A stretch of DNA of 64,000 bases from Lepisosteus oculatus (taxonomy: Eukaryota; Chordata; Actinopteri; Semionotiformes; Lepisosteidae). Shown in pieces: positions 1 through 30,089 of this stretch. The translations under genes and the position numbers were made by a program. The DNA lies in assembly GCF_040954835.1 (NCBI RefSeq), contig NC_090716.1, positions 5,257,605-5,321,604 of the forward strand, written 5' to 3'. The notes under the pieces are model-generated. The model did no database searches, was not told the origin of the DNA, and saw only the letters and a program-made list of their open reading frames with translations. Positions within the stretch are counted from its first letter, which is position 1. Each line of letters opens with the position of its first letter.

Positions 1-587
1 TTAGTCTTTAAAATGTTTCATATAAACCCAATGTGGCAGGCATTTACTGCAGGAGCTGTGCCTGTGGTACTGTATATACAGTGTGTGAAAGAATACTCTA
101 GAGTTGTGCCTTGAAATCAGGTTGTTCTGACTGAAGTTTGCTCACCTTTTACTTAACATCTGTTTGGGTTTTTCTTTCGAACGTTTTGTACTTTCTGTCC
201 TCCAGTGAGGGGGATCACGTGAAGGTACGTTTGCATGTTTCACAATTACGGGAGCTGCGCATCTCCAGACCCGCTTTGTGAGCTTGCAATGCTATGAGAA
301 CATTCCGCATGTCTTTAAATTGGCTCGGGGCTCAGAAGCCTAATACTTTCTAACAGCTGCTGTAACTCGAAAGTGAGTGCATCTCCAGCATTTGTAAGTA
401 GATGCCAATCCCTTTCCTGTAGGCCACCAGCGGGGCAAATTAGGTCGTTCTTTAAAAAGATAACCATGCCCATGGTTAAGATTGTTCTTCACCTGTCACT
501 TTGCGTTCAGCAGATTGCTTGTCCGTGGAACGAGATTGATGTTTCTGTAGCTGGGTTTGAAGCTCCGTTCACTCTCTGCTACCACAG
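1..587 (+). other. LARGE2 intron upstream of the first visible coding exon
   Basis: This stretch precedes the acceptor at 586-587 and should be LARGE2 intron, because the following exon enters in phase 1 and the start codon is missing. A palindromic E-box CACGTG lies at 216-221. No coding exon with a signal anchor is visible. Confidence 0.6.
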
Positions 588-13839
<13,252 letters not shown>

Positions 13840-14273
13840 AGCAAACTTCACGAGATGGTCTGCTGGCCTGTCACCTGCCTGACGCTGACATCAGCTGAGG
13901 GGACAGCTTAGCTGGTGCAGGTTCAAAACTGCCTCAGAATTATACCGTGTAATCTCTAGGAGTTGGGATGCTACTACTGCCCTTGAAGAAAGATACAGAT
14001 ACAGTAATTATGACAGGCTCAGAAAAATAGAAACTCTGTCCCAGGATGCTTAGTCTAAACCACCACAAAATACAGCTGCAGAGCTGACAGGAAATGGGGG
14101 AGTGTCCTTCCACCTTCTCTGCTGCGTCCCAAACTACATTCACAGCACACAAGAGGAACAGACACTACAGAACGGGGACAACCTGGAGTCCGTGACCAAA
14201 CTTTCCAATGACAGCACACATGTGCCGACAAAAAGGCTGGATTTTTAAAGAGATCCTTAACTTTAAGGAATCT

Positions 14274-14293
14274 GGGGTGGGGGGGAGGGGGTG
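14274..14293 (+). other. G-rich tract with quadruplex potential
   Basis: Runs of 4, 7, 5 and 2 guanines separated by single bases, on the LARGE2 sense strand 435 bases after the stop codon. At least four tracts of three or more G can be drawn with one-base loops. If it is in the mature 3' UTR it could fold as an RNA quadruplex. Confidence 0.55.
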
Positions 14294-16609
14294 GAGAAAA
14301 GTTTTTTTTTGACAATCAGGATCTTTTTTTTTCCCCCCAACGAGGGCAAATGAATAAGGCAAGTCCATCCGTCTGGGGGTATTGCTGGGCAGCAAAGATT
14401 TCAAGTTTTCTACTGGCACCTAAAAGCAGATGAAAAGCTGTGAAATGAAAAGTGCTAATAGGAAAATGGCTTAAGAGATTTGTGAAGACAGCCAACTCCT
14501 GTAAGCATTTTCTTGACCTGCTGTGGATCTGTTATCAACAATTGATGAGTTGCTCTTCTAGAGCAGGATACATAAGAGTAATCACTGGAAAAAAAACCAA
14601 CATATTTAGCCTTATTATTATTTTTCTTGATATTTAAATTATTTAAGCTATTTTGTTATTAGATGTAAATGATTCATAAAATAATGATGTACACCTTTTT
14701 AATTACTGTTAAATAATGATTGCATAACTTTTTTATTCCTCTATTCTGTTCTTTCAAAGAAAATGTAATCAAGGGTTCGTGTTTGTACAGGAAGAGTCCA
14801 AAATGGCTTAGAATGCTCTCAGCACCCCTTTCATGTTAAATCTGAGAACAACTGAATTGCTTTGATTTATATTTGACTCATCTGATGCCACCATATTGGA
14901 AGGATTCTTTCCTTTCACAGGAACTTCTTAAAACCATTTGAATGATTTGCACTATTAGCCATTGAGCCAGTAATGTAATTAAAATATAAAAATACACATA
15001 AAATAGTAGAGGTACAGCACAACACATACATTTTAAAATGTAATACAAACCTTTATTCATCAAGTAACTGATGAAGGATTAGCAAATTTACAATCAGAAC
15101 GAAACGCATTGCTTAGAATGGAATTTGGCATGATGTAGTTACTAAACACTATATTCGTGGGCCAGAAGCTTCGGAGAATTATATGTATCTATTACTTTAG
15201 TTTTTGGTATCCAATTTGACTAAAAGCTCAGATGAAAGCTAACCCTTGCAAAAAAAATTGAGAATTTTCTTTTATTACTACAGCTTTTTATTTTTCATTT
15301 CTATTCATTACTGCCTTTAAAACATACAGCACAGCTAGTCGAATTTGTGTTGCTTCCAGATGATAGGCTGCATTCAAAGACACTAACATGTAGGTACCTG
15401 TACAGCACCTTTAGGGCTAAATTAAGTCAAGAATTATTGCACTGTGATATCCCCTATAAATCACAGCAATCATAGTTTGATAACAATTTATTTAGTTCAA
15501 GCTTTAGTTTACAATTAAATCAGCTGAAATTCCAGATTACATAAGTCACCAAATGGGTACTTACGATGCACGTGGAATCAATCGCTAGCAGCAGAGGTGT
15601 TCATATTATTTGCATTACCAAATGCATAGAAAAGAAGAGCATTCATTTCTCCTTTTTCCTTAGAGACAAAATGCATTACAAATGTAGACCTTCATTGCAT
15701 GAAACTGATTATACCTTGGACCAAAACAACCTTCTGATCCCCTGTCATAAGTGTATTGGTTAGAGCTTATTGGTAGTAGACATCCAATTCTCCCAAAATT
15801 GATATTTAGCCTTAAAGCAACTAAAATATCCCTTTCTTAGCAAAAAAGGGAGCTTAATAGCTAAACACATTCATGCCAATTAATTATCCGTAGAGTGGTT
15901 TAAGCTGTTGGAATAGATATCAAAGGCTGCTGAAAACTTTGCACTGCATGATTGTTGATTGTCTCCATTTTGTGTATGCAGCCAAGGACCAGATTAATTT
16001 TTAAAGTAATATTTTTGATATACTAAAGTTAAAACCACAGTATATGTGTATTGTACCTGCTAGATGCTAAAAGGAAAAACTGTTGCAGTTGCATATCCGT
16101 CCATAACACACATAGTTTGTTTTCAGAACTATGATGTGTTCCCAAGATACTTTGACATATCCCCAGAGTACCAGTGTTACACCTTTGTGTTTTACCTTGT
16201 AAAAGCACCTGATATCTAGTTAACTAAAGAAATATACATAGTAGTTGTCAATTAGCACCTGAGAGGAAAACAAATGTAGGAAAAAGGTTAAGATGCCATG
16301 TAAATCGTCAGCCTGTTAATGAAGGAAGGAAAATATAGATACATTGGTGTAACATTATCAACAGAAATGTGCACAAATGTCACGCCTCCCATACAACATG
16401 TAAAAGGTCTGCAATATCCTGGGAATCAATTGGTCAGTGGAAGTATGTCCAGGTCTGATGTGGTGAGTTTCTGAGCTCAGTTATATTAGGCAGGGAATTT
16501 GTCTTTTAGACAAAAATAAACAGGCTGTTTGAATTTTTACATTTTACGACTCAAAACAGCTGAAATGGAGTTCGCGCCAAGAAAAGGGTATTATGATTGA
16601 CGTCATTGC

Positions 16610-16860
16610 CTGGGGTTGCCAGCCGAGCCAGCAGCTGGTCTGGAAGGTTTGTGGGGAGGGTGCGAAAGTGAGTTCCTGGAGAGGGTCCCTCTTGTGTCTA
16701 AGTAGAGTGTTTTCTTGGAAGAAGGTGATTGTCCGCCCGACAGTTACTTCCCTCTCTGGGGCTCTGGTCACATGATTTTGCTGATGGATTGCGCCCAGCC
16801 CAGACCTAGGGATTACTCTCTAATTCCAGAACTCCGGGATAATCCTGGAGGGTTGGCAAC
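16610..16860. repeat. candidate interspersed repeat with inverted ends
   Basis: The left part has GGGGTTGCCAGCC near 16612-16624 and the right part has GGAGGGTTGGCAACCTG near 16848-16864, which read as approximate inverted ends. The right end block (CCTGGAGGGTTGGCAACC) is a sequence I associate with repeats scattered in vertebrate genomes. It could be a MITE-like element; the family is not identified. Confidence 0.35.
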
Positions 16861-17340
16861 CTGAATAGATCCCCCTCTCTCCACACATGCCATTATCACT
16901 GGGGCCATTGTTTTCTAGCCAATGGCAAAGGATCAGTTCTGGTCATGAAGCAGTGTTACTCCTGAAAATACCATCAAAAAAGGAGGATAAAGCACTGGAG
17001 GGAGGTAGAAGCGTTAGTCGCTTGTCATGTTGTCTTGGGTGAGGCCAGTAAGATGGTGTATAAATATTACCACCACCTCGTGACTACAGTGTGACTTGTG
17101 TACCTCTGGGTTGTCTAATTCTCCTTTCCTGCCAGTGTGCTGAGTTCGGTGATGCGAGTGCCTTTGCTGTATTGTGAAACTGGGTATTGATTGTACTACT
17201 GTACTGTGGGAGCCTGAGAAATGGCAGGTTCTCTATTTATTATTGTTGAGTTAAAACAAACTTATTTTTCTATACAGGGGAAAAAAAGTGCTTTAAATAA
17301 ACTTGCCCTTTCATATAAAGGCGTCTTTTCTTTTTTCATC

Positions 17341-20300
17341 ATAACAATAGCTTTGCTGTGAATACGTCTTCTATTTTTAATGAGCAAAACTGTGTCACTG
17401 CTTCTGAATGTGATCTATGATAGTTTCCAACAGAGGATAATAAAAACATAAAAATGCTTCAGTGCTATTAAGATTATAGAGATTTTGGCTGTCACACAAG
17501 TTACCCCAAACGTGCAACCAGTCATGTCCTATTGCACATCAGAGGGCACTCAAATGTGCGCTACTGCTGTAGGACATCAGGCATTTGAAATTTCTACATC
17601 AGTATCATTGCTTTAGCCCCTGAACTATTTAATGCATGTGTTGGTTTTACAGTCCCCTGATCCTCTTTAGATACGATAGTACAAAGGTTTTAGAATAAAA
17701 CAATTAAATGGACATTACAAATCTGCAAAATCTTTTTTATTACTTGTTTGATTAGTTTTCAACACAAAAAGATTACTAAAAACAAAAAAAAACACCAACA
17801 ATGTTCACAAAGTGTATCGTTGTAGCGTAGGTGTTTAAATTTTCACCACTACAGCCTTGATTGTGCCTGCTCAGAAATAATTTCTGGCTAAACAGGTTTC
17901 ATGCAGTGCACAGGAGTACACATTGCTTTTCTCAGGCTCTGTTACTCTCTGTGCATTCTAATCACATCTGACATTATCAGAAAGCTACTGCTGAAAGTCT
18001 CATATCCTGGGATAGAATGAGATTTATTACACTTTTGAAATATCATTTAAGATACAACGATTCTAGCAAGTATGGCATTAGTTTAAATAAGCACTGTTCA
18101 TTTTGTTGAACACCTTTGTGAAAATAATGCTGCATGACAAAATCTAATTACCTTTTCAAAGTGAAGTTGTTATTTTTATAGATGCTGCATTTCACTATAA
18201 AGTATTGCGAGGTGCCGTTAGGAAGAATGAGGTTTCATACTGTAAAACAAACAGTGGAAATTAATTCTTCACCAGGGTAATAAGAAACTTATGTGTTTAC
18301 CTTGTCTGTGTACAAAGGGGCAGTTTAAATAGCACAGCATTTACAGATTTTTTTTTATTTAGCTGGAGGACCACTGTAATTTTTCTAAGTTCAAGATTTT
18401 AACCTAATAATAACTAGAAAAGATACAATAAATATTATTTTAAAACAAGGAATAAGTTAAAGTTGTTTAAAGATATGATCATTAACTTTCATTGATTTCT
18501 TGACAAGAAGACCTGACAACTTGTTCATCTCTTAAGGTTTGAAATAACATCTTTAAGTCTGGATAATGTTCTCAAAATATGATCAAAAATATGATTTGTA
18601 TGGGCTACCAGATTGAATCTCATCAGCTGTGTGCGGTTCTGTTAGAACACAAAAGATTTTAAATATAAGATAGATAAATAATGGGGCATGCTGTTAGGGT
18701 TGCATAAGTACAATGAAGTCCTTTTTGTAGTCTTTTCCACTTGATGACATTCAATTTGACGTTATGTAATGCAATTACAGAATTTAAATATTTATCGGTA
18801 CCCAGTTTAAAAAGCAGTTTAGTTTTTTGGATTGCACAAGCTCAGGAAAAAACATGTATATAAACTGTAACATTTCTATATTAGTGTCACGGTATGGTTT
18901 AAATTAAGCGCTTCATTCATTTACACTATGATTCAGATATGGTAGTTGAACTGTACTCGGGGCCTGTCTTTCTTCTGGAGTGAACAGGCTGTCCAGCAGA
19001 AACTGCTGTCTCTGTACACCACATTGAGCTTAGCCTGGCAGGGGCAAGGGCCTTGTAGGGCAGGGCCCCCCATTTCTTCTGTGTAAAAACCTGGGGTGCA
19101 GGTGCACTAACCTCACAGCGTCGCAGTCTTTGCAAACAGCATTAATATGTTTCTACATGGAGGAGCAACTGTCTGAATCCATGCACACATTGGATTATTT
19201 AGTGCATGCTCTAATGAAAGCCCTTTTAAAAAAACAGTTATGCTGACATACTTGCTACTTCATGTCTGATTGCAGCTCAGCCACAGTGTGCAAGGCTCTG
19301 TTGAAAGCCTTGTGATGCACAACAATTATAATCAGGGTGTCTGCTGGTCAAGGCTTTGGTTTAGGATAACTTGCTGTGCAGATTACTATCCCTAATTTCC
19401 CCCCTAAAAATAGGTGCAATTCACTGAAAAGGAATGTAAACTTAGATTGCGCATGAGCTTTTGGTTTTGTTGCCGTTGTTACACCTGCTACATACAGTAA
19501 AGGTAATATGATTATTGATTGGATTATTAGCTCAGTCAACAGGCATAATTGGACCGGCTCCAGTTTAAAAACAGAAAAAAAGTGAATTTGAAAAGTGGTT
19601 ATATGAATAAAGGCGCTACTATATGTAATACAAGGCATAGCAGCTATTTATGAAACTACAATTCCTAACCGGCGTAGTGTATAATTTAAAAACATTTTGT
19701 TCTGTACTGCTGGTTCACTGAGCCCAGAGATGATGGATTCTGTTATTGAAATAACGGTTGAGGTGATAAATGGCTCCAGTGGTAATTCTGCTACATCTGT
19801 CACTTCTGAGAGGTATATGATTCGCTGTGTGAGAAATAAATAGAAGCTTCAGTCTACCACATTGCTAGACAATGTCTTTGATTAATTGTTGCACGTCTGA
19901 TATCACAAATAACTGTAAATTACCAGCAGGAAATATTTCATTTTGAAGCAGCTCTCCCAGCTGCTACACTACAGGTGATTGACAAGCTTGAGTGCTGTGC
20001 TGTCAAGACATATTTTGTCCCACTTTTGCCTTGCAGGTAATGTATGAGAAAACTTAACCCATATGATCTTTTTTTTTAACTGCTATCCATTGCATTAAGA
20101 GTTCATCTGCTACTGAAAGTTTAAGTAGTTGCAGAAGTGAAGATGAGCCCAATGCCCACTTGTAAATATTTCTTTTCATTGGGTTTAATTTAATAGATAA
20201 AATAATATGAATGAGAGATGGGTGCTTCATTTTTTTACAAAAAACTAAACATAGCTGGAGTCAATGTCGTTGGACATGATTAAGGATGTTGTGCATTGCC

Positions 20301-21030
20301 TGTCTTGTTTGTATTTGAAAGCCCAGGTGTAAAAACGATCGGCTCTCGCCAAGAGATGAGAGAGCGCCGAGTGACTAATTCCACCAACTGCTCGGCAGCA
20401 CAGCTTGGGAAATCCTGGTTGCCATCAGCTAGGGAGGGGACCATGACCTGGCTTGAACCTGCAATGGCTGGGTGCTGGAGCTCACCCTGAGCTCAGGTGA
20501 GTGTCTTAACAGGTTGAACACTTAGGAGGCCCTTATCTACCACCATTTTGAGCAGGTCAGGGAGAGGAAGAAAGGATGCCATCCCATCAACTCCTTCATT
20601 TGCCAGTTCCCTCATTTTGGAAAATATTCCTGTCAAGTTCCTTGGACACACGATTCCCATAAGGAAGGTTACAGATGGGTAGAGGCCACTATGTTATCAA
20701 CTCTGTCAGGCTCCTCTCCTGAAATTATAATCCTTACTTTTGTACTGTGCTTTCAAAGCAAGCATCATAGTATACCACTTCAGTACAACATTTTATCTGA
20801 TATTATATATAGTATTAATATATCTAATCCTTAATCACAGTTCCTCAGTGGCTGTCTCCCCTGTTTACTAAGGGATCCTGATAATTTGAAAAGACTAGCG
20901 TGATACAGGATGTTTTTTCTGGCGTTCTGTCTAAACTGAGTGTGAAAGCACACGTAGATATTCTATTAAACGTACGATTCCAGTTTCACCTGCTGCCATT
21001 GTTTTGTTCTTGGAGCAAACTGCTGATGGT
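17341..21030. other. intergenic interval between LARGE2 and DHCR7
   Basis: AT-rich sequence between the convergent genes. A small GC-richer patch at about 20330-20500 and another near 18940-19120 carry short open frames without recognisable domains. No RNA gene or intact mobile element was found. Confidence 0.5.
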
Positions 21031-21036
21031 AAGCTT

Positions 21037-21063
21037 TTTATTACCAGAAAATAATGTTTTATT
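21037..21063 (-). promoter_or_regulatory. candidate DHCR7 polyadenylation signals
   Basis: Two TTTATT hexamers on the plus strand (21037-21042 and 21058-21063) are AATAAA on the minus strand, 530-560 bases beyond the DHCR7 stop codon. They are the nearest canonical signals seen downstream of the gene. Confidence 0.45.
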
Positions 21064-21594
21064 TTTAAAAAATCAACAGCGCAAGTGTGGACTCATCTGA
21101 AATTTAACAAATCAATGTACTGAGGTTCCACTAGTACATATGTATAAAGTACTGCAACTCACTTACTTTTAAAATAGAAAAATTAGATTAAACCATGTGG
21201 TAATTATCACATCCTGTGTTATGTAAATGTATGCATTTAGATGCTCTCCTGTGAATGTTTTAAACAGTTTAACTGCTTCTGAAATATCTTTTCAGGTATG
21301 CTAAAAATAGCCTAAAAGGTGCTTGCTGTTTCACTGTACAAACCACAGGGAAAGGATTGAAATAATTAAATGGCAGAAGGCTTTGAAATGTAGTTTTCCT
21401 TTCGTCTGGGAGATTTGCCAGAGACAGATAAATTATGACTTGGTTCATCCTCACCAGATCCCACCATTTGGCTTTCTGACCCCCCCCCCCAGAATTCGCA
21501 CACAAACACAGGGGGGAAAAAAAGCTTATCCAAGTATATATTTTAGGTGTTGTTTCGGCAATAAAACACACTGGGTATAAAACATTTCAACATT

Positions 21595-26058
<4,464 letters not shown>

Positions 26059-27632
26059 CTGAAAGAACCCAGAGGAGGACTTTTTAAGTGCCAGAGGAAA
26101 ATACAACATGTAAAATAGCAATTTATGTGTGCAGCAAAACTCTTGGAAGAATCACAATGAAACAGTTTTGCATACTTCATGTTTTCTTGCTACTAAATTA
26201 CATTACTACCCTTGCAAATAACAAGCACAGGTAACATCACAAGCACTCACGTCAGGAGAGTTTAAATTCTTTTGTAATTAAAATGTAATATAACATGCAA
26301 AAAGGAAAAAATCCCAGTCCGATACCTCACCTGATGCACAGCTTATTTTTAGTGTGGTCACACACACAAAAAAAACATTCAATTTATATGCATTGGGTCA
26401 GGACCTGACATGCTGTATTTATATAAAAGAGTCAATAAATAAAAACATTTATCTAAAAAATCCAGTCACTTTCCCTGGAAGTTTGTATTTTACTTTGTCT
26501 TCTTTTATAGTACAGCTTGAAGTTAGATATACTTTACTCTTTTTTTCAGAAATACAGCTGTGGAAATTCGTTTCAAACATGAATCACAGAACTGAAAGAC
26601 TGCTGGTAAACCAGAGTACACAGCAAGCTCTGAGAATTTCAGATTACTGATAAAGGCTCATATTTTGCAGAGTACAAGGCCAAAATCCATAATCTTTACA
26701 ATAAAACTGACCAAGCATTTTTTTAGCTATCTGATCACAATGACTATGCAAGACTTGTACAAGGAATTATACCCTTAAATGATAATTTTCTATTAAATGG
26801 AATCAAACAGATACATTAAAAAGCCACCCCAGAAAAAACACATCTTTAAAAAACACTTGAACAAAGCACAATAGTATTTTTTTTTTCAGAAAAAAATTCT
26901 TGAACTGCAATAAGAAGGCCAAAGAGTAGGAGAGAAAAGGTACAGGAGAACACCTTGGGAAAGATCGGAGCTTGAAAGTGTTTAGTCATGTTAACCCATT
27001 TGGAGGCCATCCAAGAACACAGAAAAACAAGCTGAAAGACCATTAAAGGTGCCTCTGGGAATTATGTACTTTGGGTTGCACAAAATATGGTACGTGTTTC
27101 AGAACTACATACAAACTGTTCTTTTATTTCAGGGAAATTTTGGAAAAGGTCATTCATATTGTCAAGACTGCTATAAAAGAAACAATAATATCTCTTTCAA
27201 ACAACAGCTATGACTACAGAAAGATCTTTGAAAAGGCAAGTTTATGTTACTTACATTTAACAATGGCTTTCAATCATACATACAGTTTCAACTGATTTTA
27301 ATTTGTAATGACAGATTTTCTGGACAAGATATTTTTTTAAACAGAGAGAGCGGTGACCGTGACCCCATCCACAAACAGCCGACATCAGCTGATTTTCCTG
27401 AACCGCTGCACCAGCTTTATCAAGACCTCTTCTTCCTTTCTTTTGCGATTTCACCACACCTCGTCCTAAGGCTAATACAGTACACAGGCATAATACAGAA
27501 GAGCACGTAATAGCCAAAGTCCATTTGTAAGGCGCAAGATATTATGCAAAAATGTACTGTTAATCACAACAAAGTATGCCAATAGAGACTGCAAAGGAAG
27601 AGTATGTTTGATTATACTGTAATGGCGATAAG
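26059..27632 (-). other. DHCR7 5' intronic or upstream sequence
   Basis: Human DHCR7 has its start codon in exon 3 after noncoding exons. Here too an acceptor AG (26060-26059) lies six bases upstream of the ATG, so one or more noncoding exons must lie at higher coordinates. I cannot place them. No other gene is seen in this stretch. Confidence 0.5.
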
Positions 27633-28182
27633 ATGATAATAATAATAATAATAATTATTGCTTACACTTATATAGCGCTTTTCTGGACACTCCACTCAAA
27701 GCGCTTTACAGGTAATGGGGATCCCCTCCACCACCACCAATGTGCAGCCCCACCTGGATGATACGACGGCAGCCATAGTGCGCCAGAACGCTCCCCACAC
27801 ACCAGCTCTCAGTGGGGAGGAGAACAGTGATGAATTGGTAAGGGCCAATGAGAAATTTGGCAAGGATGCAGGGGTTCCACCCCTACTCTTTTCGAGATTT
27901 TTTGGGGATTTTTAATGACCACAGAGAGTCAGAACCTCAGTTTTACGCCTTACCCGAAGGATGGCACCTGTTCACAGTATAGTGTCCCTGTCACTATACT
28001 GGGGCATTAGGACCCACACAGACTGCAGGGTGAGCGCCCCCTGCTGGCCCACTAACACCTCTTCCAGCAGCAACCTTAGTTTTTCCCAGGAGGTCTCTCA
28101 TCCAGGTACTTACCAGGCTCACACCTGCTGAGCTTCAGTGGGCTGCCAGCTGTGAGTTGCAGAGTGATATGACTGCTGGCTA
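27633..28182 (-). repeat. 5S rRNA-derived SINE (SINE3-like), near full length
   Basis: Second long copy of the element at 880-1460, same orientation. On the minus strand the 5S-like head occupies about 28182-28080, with blocks matching 5S rRNA (AGCTCAGCAGG, GCCTGGTAAGTACCTGGATG, AGAGACC). A body of about 400 bp leads to the tail AAAGCGCTTTGAGTGGAGTG, then AAAAGCGCTATATAAGTGTAAGC and a TTA repeat of about nine units at 27634-27659. The 5S promoter blocks are better kept than in the first copy, so this one may be younger. Confidence 0.82.
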
Positions 28183-30089
28183 TCTACTACTACCACTACC
28201 ATCAACTTATTTCTGAGGGCTAAGCACTTCTCAGATTGTGGACTTTCTGTAGCTGAAGACTGCACACTAAAAGAGAACCACCAACTCTTCCTCTGTTATC
28301 AATGTCTCTGGACATTATAACACCACAAGACATAAGCAGACAATTTCCGCTTGTACAGTATGTACTTGTGAACAGGCCTGGGAAGGTGATGATGATAATA
28401 ATAATTACATGACATGGTATTTTCAAATTCAATTTGAAATGATAAAACAAAGTGTACCATTAGAACAATGCAGATTTCTAATGATAAAACCAATCAAGGT
28501 TGGGTTTTCATGTTAACAAGTCTTAAAGTAGACCACACCTTTCAGTTTTCTTTACTTTTTGCAACAACACATCTGCACTTTGACGGAATGCTCTCATTTC
28601 TGCAGACTACATGTTAGTCAGTTTTCACAGCAATGATAAATTGAAGGAAGAAGGAGCTGCCACAATCCTTGCTACTAAATATTTCAAAAGCTCAGGGTTG
28701 TCACCACACCCCCTACACACACAACCCTGAATGGAATCAGGTAATAAAAGGCATAGTTACTAGCCCATGATATGCTGAGCTAGTCCCTTGCATAACTGTT
28801 CTCAGCGAGAGAAGTTTTCCCAATGGTGTCACAAGCACTGCAAACACTGAAGTCTAGGAATATTGCTTGAACATTTTTGAAGATTAAAAGACATGCAGTT
28901 TGTGAGCATTTTTAGTTTCAAAACAGACCAAAAAAGAACAAAGAATAAGTAGTTTTGGTTTGGGGACGGAAACACCTAGCTTCAACAGTTCGGGTTGTAT
29001 TTTGGACTGTTTTTATTAATCCTTATGACATCTAACTGTATATACTTTTGATAACCACGCACAGTACAAAACTTAAAGTACTTGGTATAAAAAGCGCACG
29101 GCAGACACCTTGAAGGCTTTGTGGATCCAGGAGGAAAGACCAAGTATTGTTGATGAAACATTTAACATTTGGAGGCTCAAGCTTACTTCCTCGATGCTTT
29201 CAATGATTGTATACATAGTTAATCTGAATCTATACAGTAGTAATTTTTTAAAGACGTTCATAAAAATAAACACATTTTCTAAAAACAAACAAACAAACGC
29301 AGGACCCCAATGCAGATAGAGTTCTTTCATATTTGCGAAGGTAATCGTACATGAGCCGCAAGCTAGTGTGAGGTAGTGGTTAGTGATGTTTCTTACCTTT
29401 AAATGGCCGCTAGAAATGGGGGTGTTGTGAATGTTTGTAGGAAATGCACAAAGCCACGGCCTTTCACTGTCCCTTAAAGGGACAGTCACTATAAATGTCA
29501 TTTTAAGCTAACGTTTTCATTTATAGTTCGCACTTATACTCGCGTTTTTATTTAACAGTACTAGGAATAAAGCTGAAAAACCTAACGAATGGAAACAATC
29601 AAAGCACAGTATCTTGGAAAATAGTGAAAAACGTAATTCATTCCCACCCCACTATTCTTTATTAGATTACTGTGTAACAAATCCAATTGAATTCAGAATG
29701 CACACACGTTTTGACGATCTACAAACCGCATTGACGGATCGAGCTATCTGCAAAATAACATTTCTGCAACAGCAAAAAAAAAAGTCAAAGTTGCAACATC
29801 TGTTGAAAGACAAACAACCTACTGATATCATCTGTGAGGGTGGATCGAATATTATGAATGCGATTTAAAAACCTCGGCCAATGCTCCATCATTCCATACA
29901 AACACGTCTGTAGAAATCGATGTGACGATAAACACAACGGGAATTTTTTATTTTTACTAACCTTTTTATTCTTCCTCTACACTTAAAGGATACCGTCTTC
30001 AAATATTTTACCTCCAGATGTTAGCTAACCTCTTACAAAAGAGGACCACGCACATTAACAAGCACCTCTGTCCCTCCTACCTCATGCAT
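28183..30089. other. interval between the SINE and the candidate promoter block, with a short perfect palindrome
   Basis: AT-rich sequence with short GATGATAATAAT tracts near 28388-28405 and a perfect 10-bp inverted repeat at 29466-29486. A minus-strand splice-donor-like site (CATTTAAAG|gtaaga, near 29397) could belong to a noncoding DHCR7 exon, but this is not supported further. Confidence 0.4.
29466..29486. repeat. perfect 10-bp palindrome around TTAA
   Basis: ACTGTCCCTT, one A, then AAGGGACAGT: perfect inverted arms with a one-base centre. TTAAAGGGACAGT resembles ends of DNA transposons that target TTAA. It lies in the DHCR7-NADSYN1 upstream interval. Confidence 0.6.

Larger units (their letters stand above)
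13840..17340 (+). other. probable LARGE2 3' untranslated region
   Basis: Sequence downstream of the LARGE2 stop. The first canonical AATAAA signals on the plus strand are at 16515-16520 and 17296-17301; the second is followed by a T-rich stretch at about 17320-17338, as expected downstream of a cleavage site. A G-rich tract at 14274-14293 would lie in the transcript, and a candidate repeat covers about 16610-16860. The transcript end is inferred from sequence signals only; an earlier non-canonical site is possible. Confidence 0.45.

Noticed and set aside
206-224. A possible 19-base microexon of LARGE2 (acceptor TCCTCCAG, donor AAGgtacgt).
   Set aside because: To feed the phase-1 entry of the next exon it would have to be read in phase 0, and that frame begins with TGA. 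It cannot be a coding exon between the start exon and 588.
18926-19135. GC-richer patch with a 69-codon minus-strand frame between LARGE2 and DHCR7.
   Set aside because: No recognisable domain, splice-site support or similarity to a known family; likely chance.
20296-20510. GC-richer block with an open frame and a tRNA-B-box-like GCTTGAACCTGC.
   Set aside because: No matching A box and no tRNA fold could be drawn. It may be an old SINE fragment, but the evidence is too thin to list.
27634-27659. Regular short repeats that might suggest an array.
   Set aside because: It is the simple trinucleotide tail of a SINE; no CRISPR-like repeat and spacer structure exists, and the DNA is eukaryotic.
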